From the NCBI GenBank assembly GCA_964019695.1, contig OZ026530.1, forward strand, positions 32,904,690 through 32,968,689: a stretch of DNA of 64,000 bases. Reading direction: 5' to 3'. The DNA is from Loripinus fragilis. Taxonomy: Eukaryota; Mollusca; Bivalvia; Lucinida; Lucinidae. Below, one piece after another: positions 59,101-64,000 of this stretch. Both the position numbers and the translations under genes were made by a program. Within the stretch, counting starts at the first letter, position 1. Each line of letters opens with the position of its first letter. Below the pieces are notes generated by a model. It did not search any database, was not told where the DNA came from, and saw only the letters and a list, made by a program, of their open reading frames with translations.

Positions 59101-62100
59101 AACACTCATAGAACACTCAAGCGACTAGCAAAGGCTCTGATCAGACTGCGCGTATGCGCAGGCTGATCTGAGACTTTGCTGGTCGCACAAACCACATTAT
59201 TGGAAATCTCATGTCATGGCTCATTTAATCCTTAAATACATTATTTCTCATCAGTTAGATAAACACCTATTTCAGCCTAAAATTTTGAATAGGTTCTTAC
59301 AGACAGTTATGAGCGTATCGTGATGGTGCACAAAAGAACCGTCTTGTTAAGTTGGTTCTTTTGAGTACCAACAATATCTGTTTTGTTTAAGAATTAAAAA
59401 AAGAAAATGGTGTTACGTCTTTATAACTAAAGGTCTGATTTGGGATATGTAGACCCATTGACAGGCAGTAAATGGGCAAAATTTAGCTTTAATCAATTAA
59501 GATAAATCCATTGAGCGATCTAACTAATCAGCAACACGACCAATGAGCTTATGAGAGCTTTCAATCGTTCTACAGGTTAAACAGCAAACCTAGTTACAGA
59601 TATTAGCTGGTTAGCCTTGAAAATTTGTTTAGACTTCTCCTGCCATTATAGCGACTTTTCTTACTAAAAACAATCTACTAGGATTTAAATCCAACTAGAC
59701 ATAAATAGAACCTACTCAGAGTGTGCACAGTTAGTCTGAAGGTAACAAAAGGGGCTGCGTAGCGTAGTTGGTAACGTGTCTGACTACATATGCGTATCTG
59801 ACTGCAAACAAGGGATGGCAAGTCCCATCCCCGCTCAATACATTTGTCTCTATAGACCATGCACGGTACCTTAGTGTTGACATCTTATCTTACCTAAATT
59901 TCAAACATCACATCAACCACGTCACAGTAAATGCTTCAAAAGCGTAGGGTTTTTTAAAATAAATTTTAAAACAAAAAGCTGGGTATATGCAATTCAGCCT
60001 ATATAAATATAGTAAGACTGCAGGTTGAATGTGCTTCATCGGTTTGGAGTCCATACACTAAAAAACACATCCATAAGGTAGAGATGGTTCATAGAAGGGT
60101 CACTTGCTGGATTCTCAGCTCCTACTCTCCTTACCAAAGTGTTACGGAATTCCAACAACAACTAAATCTGAAAACGCTAGAACAGAGAAGATTTAATGCT
60201 AAAATTTGTATGATGTTTAAAATTATACATGGCCTGGTTGCCACACCTGTGCCACCATATTTTGAACAACCAATGAAATCGACAAGTCATAGCCACCCCC
60301 TTGCATTATGTCAGATATATCTATCTCACATACCTGTATCAGCCCTAGAGTAAGATAAAAAACGAACAGCCGAACGCTGGCCACACGTCGATCCGTGACG
60401 TCATTGTAATGTTAAAATGACGTCACCATGTCGCATCTCAGCGTATTCAAGATTCTCTGGAAGTCTTTTTCCTGTTTTTCCAGTATCAAATATGGTATTT
60501 AGTGTTGAGCAAGAAAAATAATCCATTATTCATGTGATAGGATAGAAAAATCTGACCTGCGGGATCACCGTTTGTCATCAATCAGCAAGCCAAAGGATGA
60601 TCCTTGGGATGGATTTTTCTATCCTACCCTCACACTCACGATAGATTCTTACATTCCAAAAGATCAAATGGTATATATTTGATAAAAGTTCTTACCTGCG
60701 GTTGGATTTCTAAGCCTTCTGATTGCATAAAGAAGTCTTTTAACATGACCTGAAATATCCATAGGTAAGTCAAACATTTAAGAACCAAATCTAAACAAAA
60801 TATACCTTGTTTTTGATATATACAGAATGGTATTAAGTCTTCTTTATTTTATGCTTAGCAGTGAAATTTGTGCATAGCAAAGGAAATAAAAGTACAGCCC
60901 AAACTCGATTATTCGAAGTGTCAGGGACAGCAGGAATCCTTTCCAATAATTGGTAGTTTGGATTATTGAAATCCGTAGTTTGGGGATATTTTCCAAAAAG
61001 CTCTGATGCTTTCATAGAACGTAATTTTTTGGCCAGATTTTGCATTTTCAAGTGTTTTTTTTCCGTGAAATAATGTGAATATCTGTAAAAGCATCAACGA
61101 AGATGAGCTGCTTGGAGGATGTGGACTCATTCTCTGTAACTCTTTGCAGGTCTAAGAACGCAGAAAAGAAAAGAAAATCAAGAGCTTATCCACTATGTAC
61201 ATGTAACAACATCGATAACAACAATGAAAATAAAGGCTAAATGTAAATTGACAGACCATATTAACTGACGAAATATTGTCACTTTATAAGGTTTGTAAGT
61301 GTTTGCTTCTATATTAGTCTATACTTCTTCCCGCTTAATTAGATATGCAACATGACCACATTAATATTTTTTACCTTTTAATCCAACCTACAGGTTGAGG
61401 GTGCGTGTAAGGAGAGATTATGTGTTTGCATGGTGTTCTCTGCAGAATTCTCTTTAATTTGATATGCAACATGACAATGTTCTGAAAAAGTTGAATTTTG
61501 ACTATTTGACCCCACCGCCCAGGGTCTGGGGTTGGGTGGGGGTTGGGTGGGGGTCTGGGGGGAAATATTTGCTACCATGTTGCTGCATTTGTGATTCCCT
61601 TTAATTTGAAATGCAACATGACTATGTTCTGAAAAAAAGTTAGATTTTGACCACATGGTCAAAAGGGGGACGGGGGGTCTGCAGGAAAAATATTAGGTAC
61701 CATGTTGCTGCATTCAGAATTCATATTAATTTGATAGCACCATGACCAAAAAAAAAGTTGATTTTTTGCCCAAGGGAGATTTGGTGGGGCCCGGGGTGTC
61801 TGCGGGCAAAAATATTGGCTACCATGTTGCTGCATTGGTGACTCGCTTTCAATCGTTATGCAACATGACCATATTCTGAAAAAGTTGAATCTTGACCTAT
61901 TGTCCCCTATGGTCGGAGGTGGGTGTGGAGGGGGTGTGGAGGGAGATCTCCAAAAAATAATTTAAAAGTTATTGATCTGAATTAAGCCAAATATAAGTAA
62001 AAGGGCCATAACTCAGTCATTTTTTATGGATTACCCCGTATTACGAACTTGACATGTATTGAATGATGCTTGACCTTCTGTGACATTTGAATGAAATTGA

Positions 62101-63698
62101 TGCATCCCTTATTGATCAGAAACCAAAATTATTACAAAGCGAAATACCAAGATAACAATTACGCGACACAAATAGTATAAATTTACTTTTTTCCGTAAAT
62201 ACCAAATACATTTCATCTCATGAGTTGAAACATCAGAATTTTCACTTGTGCTGCACACTGGTGAAAATTCTGATGTTTTCAACACACTTGGTGAAATATT
62301 TTTGTTAGTCACACAAAACATTTAATAAAGTTCTTATCAATTTTTTGTTTGTTTGATTTGATTCTTTACGTCCCATAAACAATCTTTAAGTTAAACAAGG
62401 ATGGGTCTTCCTGGGTTGAACCAGTACTAAGCTAGGAAAAATGTGTCTTTCTCAGGGACCACAAGTTAGTGACGCTGGTGAGGCTTGAACCAGCGACCCC
62501 TCGGTCTCATGTCAAGCACTCTACCACTGAGCCACTGCGATCCCCTTCTTATCATTATGATATATCCTAGCAATAGGGACAAAGCAAGGACAGCAGCATC
62601 CATATTTACACGGCTGTATTGTGATATACCATAGGAAACATGTGATGAAATAGAATTGGGGTGATAATTCTGTACTTAGATATTTTTGAAGATAAAATTA
62701 AGAACACATTATGGTATATGTAGAATGCACAGATAACAAACTGAGCTTAATTAAAGTAACTAAGTACTGATTATTTGCCAGATTAAGTTAGCAGATTTAT
62801 TTGGCTAAAATAGTCATGTAAATATTGATTCCAGCCTTTAGGATGAGACAGTTTTTGTAATGCATACTAATTTTCCATTCTAGGTTTGCAATCATCTCTG
62901 TAAAGGTCTGGTAGATTGCTGCTTTACGTTTATTGTGTTCTTGCTATCATGCCATAGGTCCAGATAATGAATGTTTGTACGCTTAAAATTGTGTTAATTT
63001 CCTAACCCATCAGTTTAAAAATGTGATTTGGATGCTCAAAAGAACCGTCTCATTGTGACGGTTCTTTTGAGCAACCACAACTTATGTTTTGTTTGAGAAA
63101 TAAGTAAGTTAATATTCCGGTACGCACTCTTATCTGGAGCCCTGCATAATGCATTTTATGTGTCTCCTTCCTGCTGTGCTATATGCTATTCTGTGGTCTT
63201 TGATTGTGGCATGCAGTCTCAATCGCCTGTTTTGACAATCCCTGTTAGCAAACCCCTACTACGAATATATATAAGCCGTGTCATGTGATTTCCAACAATG
63301 TGATATTTTGACAAATGTAGACTCCAGGCGAGCCTGTGCAACCCCCTTTTAAGCTTAGATACTCCAAATGATCATCAGTCAGTAGCTTAACACTCATAAA
63401 ATATTCAAGCGACATGCAAAGACTCTGATCAGACTGCGCGTATGTGCAGGCTGATCTGAGGGCATTGCTGGTCGCACATACCACATTGTTGGAAATCTCA
63501 TGCACTGGCTCATTTTCTAAGTCTATGCTTGCTACTACGTATTTTACCCTTTTTAGTGATTTTCAATTCCTTCTCTACTTCCTGCCTCCCGAATGATTTG
63601 AGCACTTCCATCTCTTTAGATGTTCTTATTTGTTCTCTCTCAAAGTTAGCTTTATACTGTTTGAGTCCAATATTTTCTAGCCATGTGCTGACATTTTC
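55996..63698 (-). CDS. Chitin synthase, C-terminal part with SAM domain (partial gene, six exons)
   Basis: Chitin synthase polymerises UDP-N-acetylglucosamine into chitin at the plasma membrane; molluscs use it for shell matrix and cuticular structures. Six exons: 63548-63698, 60696-60749, 58808-58966, 57628-57789, 56981-57131, 55996-56170. All five joins keep frame, with split codons at each. Each intron is GT...AG. Protein order: SAM domain (WLENIGLKQYKANFE to HVKRLLYAIRRLRN), the segment GEHDFWEQLKNKCLLP typical of chitin synthase after its catalytic core, then GDLRNQWLMIFAVSNTLWLI and LFTFVLIVQFLAMVVHRVGT as membrane spans, then a basic tail. The catalytic QRRRW and EDR motifs are not in this window. 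A SAM domain near the C-terminus fits the type II animal chitin synthases. Introns are filled with transposon remnants. Confidence 0.85.
56981..57131 (-). CDS. Chitin synthase exon E (membrane span)
   Basis: 151 bases between TTCTTCGCAG and GTAGGTTC. Encodes the span LLVVVLFTFVLIVQFLAMVV followed by HRVGTVTHYLGRAPY, closely matching the last membrane span and H-R.GT..H of chitin synthases. Confidence 0.9.
57628..57789 (-). CDS. Chitin synthase exon D (membrane span)
   Basis: 162 bases between TATTTAG and GTGAGTAC. Encodes RIKHFFSTLVERLGDLRNQW and a hydrophobic span LMIFAVSNTLWLILISTL. The LRN-W.. start of the span is a family hallmark. The 3' splice site directly adjoins a dispersed repeat (57790-58125). 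Confidence 0.85.
57790..58125 (-). mobile_element. Dispersed repeat in intron C-D, abutting the exon D acceptor
   Basis: Inverted copy of 16546-16838. Its terminal 'cctagtattctctat' runs to within about 5 bases of the exon D 3' splice site. An inner block ('cctggtaaac', 'gatatca', 'agacgcaaacctggtgttct') repeats in opposite orientation within the copy. Confidence 0.75.
58480..58790. mobile_element. Two Penelope-like 3' ends meeting tail to tail
   Basis: 58480-58522 carries the 3' terminus in plus sense ('gtatcaattcctgatctttg'). From 58537 to 58788 a longer copy runs in minus sense and matches 5850-6100 nearly base for base ('caagtaccacacctgaccca', 'agaggtcagccctttcccag'). Confidence 0.8.
58808..58966 (-). 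CDS. Chitin synthase exon C
   Basis: 159 bases between TTTCTAG and GTGAGTTT. Encodes ERKIIDTRKAIDMAATHHLR and GEHDFWEQLKNKCLLP. The EHDFW...L..KCLLP pattern corresponds to the cytosolic segment between the catalytic core and the C-terminal membrane spans. Transposon sequence begins 20 bases past the donor and about 33 bases before the acceptor. Confidence 0.85.
58999..59209. mobile_element. MITE of the TTTCCAACAATGTG family in intron B-C
   Basis: Left GATTTCCAACAATGTGG, right 'cacattattggaaatc'. Interior has 'ctctgatcagactgcgcgta' and 'tgcgcaggctgatctgag', paired as a hairpin. Starts about 33 bases upstream of exon C. Confidence 0.8.
59748..59835 (+). mobile_element. tRNA-like SINE head
   Basis: TAGCGTAGTTGG (A-box match) lies in 'gggctgcgtagcgtagttgg' and is followed by a decayed B box near 'atggcaagtcccatc'. 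A different SINE from the 62384 type. Confidence 0.5.
59980..60360 (+). pseudogene. LINE C-terminal remnant in intron B-C
   Basis: On the plus strand, antisense to the host gene, a frame reads ECASSVWSPYTKKHIHKVEM, then VHRRVTCWILSSYSPYQSVT, LKTLEQRRFNAKICMMFKII and HGLVATPVP. This is the region after the catalytic site in CR1/Jockey-type LINEs (EYAS-VW-P, K-E--QRRA-R, L-WE-L--RR, K--HG-V). It ends abruptly near 60360. Confidence 0.8.
60537..60640. repeat. Inverted repeat of 100 bp
   Basis: 'ataggatagaaaaatctgac' returns inverted as 'atggatttttctatccta', with 'ggatcatc'-like inner pairing. A dispersed hairpin repeat. Confidence 0.7.
60696..60749 (-). CDS. Chitin synthase exon B (last SAM helix)
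   Basis: 54-base exon between TATTTCAG and GTAAGAA. Encodes HVKRLLYAIRRLRNPTA, the C-terminal helix of the SAM domain. Both splice phases fit exon A and exon C. Too short to appear as an open frame on its own. Confidence 0.85.
61320..62130 (+). repeat. Complex repeat block, second copy, in intron A-B
   Basis: Same units and order as 53790-54985: 'accatgttgctgcatt', 'atgcaacatgac', G runs before 'gtctg.gg', then 'aacttgacatgtattgaatg'. Lies inside the chitin synthase gene. Confidence 0.8.
62384..62546 (-). mobile_element. tRNA-headed SINE, best copy
   Basis: On the minus strand the head carries A box TGGCTCAGTGG (62534-62524) and B box GGTTCAAGCC (62491-62482), both good polymerase III promoter matches. 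A body with 'ttagtactggttcaacccag' and 'gaagacccatcctt' follows. The older copy at 478-630 has the same body. Confidence 0.85.
62547..63030. other. Intron A-B, no feature seen
   Basis: AT-rich intronic DNA. Nothing recognised. Confidence 0.4.
63034..63072. repeat. Perfect hairpin, 16 bp arms, 7-base loop
   Basis: GCTCAAAAGAACCGTC (63034-63049) pairs exactly with 63057-63072. A tail 'tgttttgtttgagaaataa' follows. Decayed relatives with the same tail lie near 12390, 27810, 27890, 42597 and 59330. Confidence 0.85.
63286..63497. mobile_element. MITE of the TTTCCAACAATGTG family in intron A-B
   Basis: Left GATTTCCAACAATGTG and right 'cacattgttggaaatc' are perfect complements. Interior as in 58999-59209. 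Its right end is about 50 bases past the exon A donor. Confidence 0.85.
63548..63698 (-). CDS. Chitin synthase exon A (most of the SAM domain)
   Basis: 151 bases, beginning after TTACAG and ending before GTAAAAT (AGG|GTAAAA). Encodes ENVSTWLENIGLKQYKANFE and then a helix ending EVEKELKITKK. It ends one base into a Gly codon completed by exon B. The W-LE-IGL-QY pattern is diagnostic of SAM. If unspliced, the frame would run 13 more codons to a TGA at 63510-63512. Confidence 0.8.
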
Positions 63699-64000
63699 CT
63701 GTAAGGCATAAAAATTCAGCCGTTAGCTTTATACTGTTTTAGTCCAATATTTTCTAGCCATGTGCTGACATTTTCCTGTAAAGCATAAAAATTCAGCCAT
63801 ATCAATCCTCTCAAAGTTAGCTTTATACTGCCTTAGTCTAATGAATTCAAGCCACGTGCTGACATTTTCCTGTAAAGCATAAAAATTCAGCCGTTAGCTT
63901 TATACTGTTTTAGTCAAATATTTTCTAGCCATGTGCCGACATTTTCCTGTAAGGCATAAAAATTCAGCCGTTAGCTTTATACTGTTTTAGTCCAATATTT
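63699..64000 (-). repeat. Tandem duplicates of the exon A start with its 3' splice site
   Basis: A 77 bp unit occurs at about 63722-63798, 63892-63968 and 63969-64000 (cut by the window end). A longer version lies at 63811-63891 after a 13-base spacer. Each unit joins about 54 bases equal to the first 18 codons of exon A with the 23 bases before it, including TTACAG. The 63811-63891 copy is diverged (WLEFIRLRQYKANFERIDM). In 77 bp units the exon-like frame would meet TGA just after codon 18. Confidence 0.85.

Noticed and set aside
62482..62546. Possible functional tRNA gene
   Set aside because: A and B boxes are good, but the cloverleaf is not complete and the body continues as a SINE with a second copy at 478.
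63512..63547. Exon A extended to the stop at 63510 as the gene's end
   Set aside because: A donor at 63547 joins in phase to exon B, which completes the SAM domain, so the read-through frame is probably intronic.

Overview
This window is nuclear DNA of an animal, most likely a bivalve mollusc. Three things point that way. A spliced chitin synthase gene carries a SAM domain. The non-coding DNA is AT-rich and packed with small inverted-repeat elements and diverged tandem repeats of a molluscan type. There are several Penelope-like elements and tRNA-headed SINEs. No bacterial operon, ribosomal RNA, intact tRNA gene or CRISPR array was seen. All coordinates come from reading the sequence by eye, and edges of degenerate repeats are good to about 10-30 bases.

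The one host gene I can support is on the minus strand at the right end. Six exons between 63698 and 55996 have matching splice phases. They encode the C-terminal part of a chitin synthase: a SAM domain, the segment after the catalytic core, two visible hydrophobic spans and a basic tail with its stop codon. The catalytic exons lie beyond the right edge. The first half of the SAM exon, with its 3' splice site, is repeated in tandem between 63699 and 64000. Transposon ends lie within 5 to 55 bases of several splice sites.

The rest is mostly mobile DNA. From left to right: tandem repeats (1-3520); a TA-flanked mariner-like element (4611-5450); a Penelope-like element with a C-terminal reverse transcriptase and an in-frame TGA (5830-8116); a 2.3 kb fold-back element (8575-10870); Tc1-like and LINE remnants (13661-15570); a region with a hammerhead-ribozyme-like motif (15825-15876); a GIY-YIG endonuclease remnant of another Penelope-like element (18057-18580); and a reverse transcriptase remnant of a third (21825-22615). 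A fold-back rich in ATCGTACG-like words follows (24090-26122), then tandem arrays. Two copies of a giant palindromic element with 5 bp target duplications lie at 38273-38689 and 41539-41957. Further right are a TTAA-flanked piggyBac-like MITE (42353-42591), a 46 bp minisatellite (47066-47732), LINE tails, and two copies of a complex repeat block (53790-54985 and 61320-62130). About 33.6-38.0 kb and 38.7-41.5 kb are AT-rich and nearly featureless.

The most interesting observations are: the two near-perfect 420 bp palindromes with heptamer-like ends; the possible selenocysteine codon in the Penelope-like element; the hammerhead-like motif; and the tandem duplication of a splice-site-bearing half exon in the chitin synthase gene.
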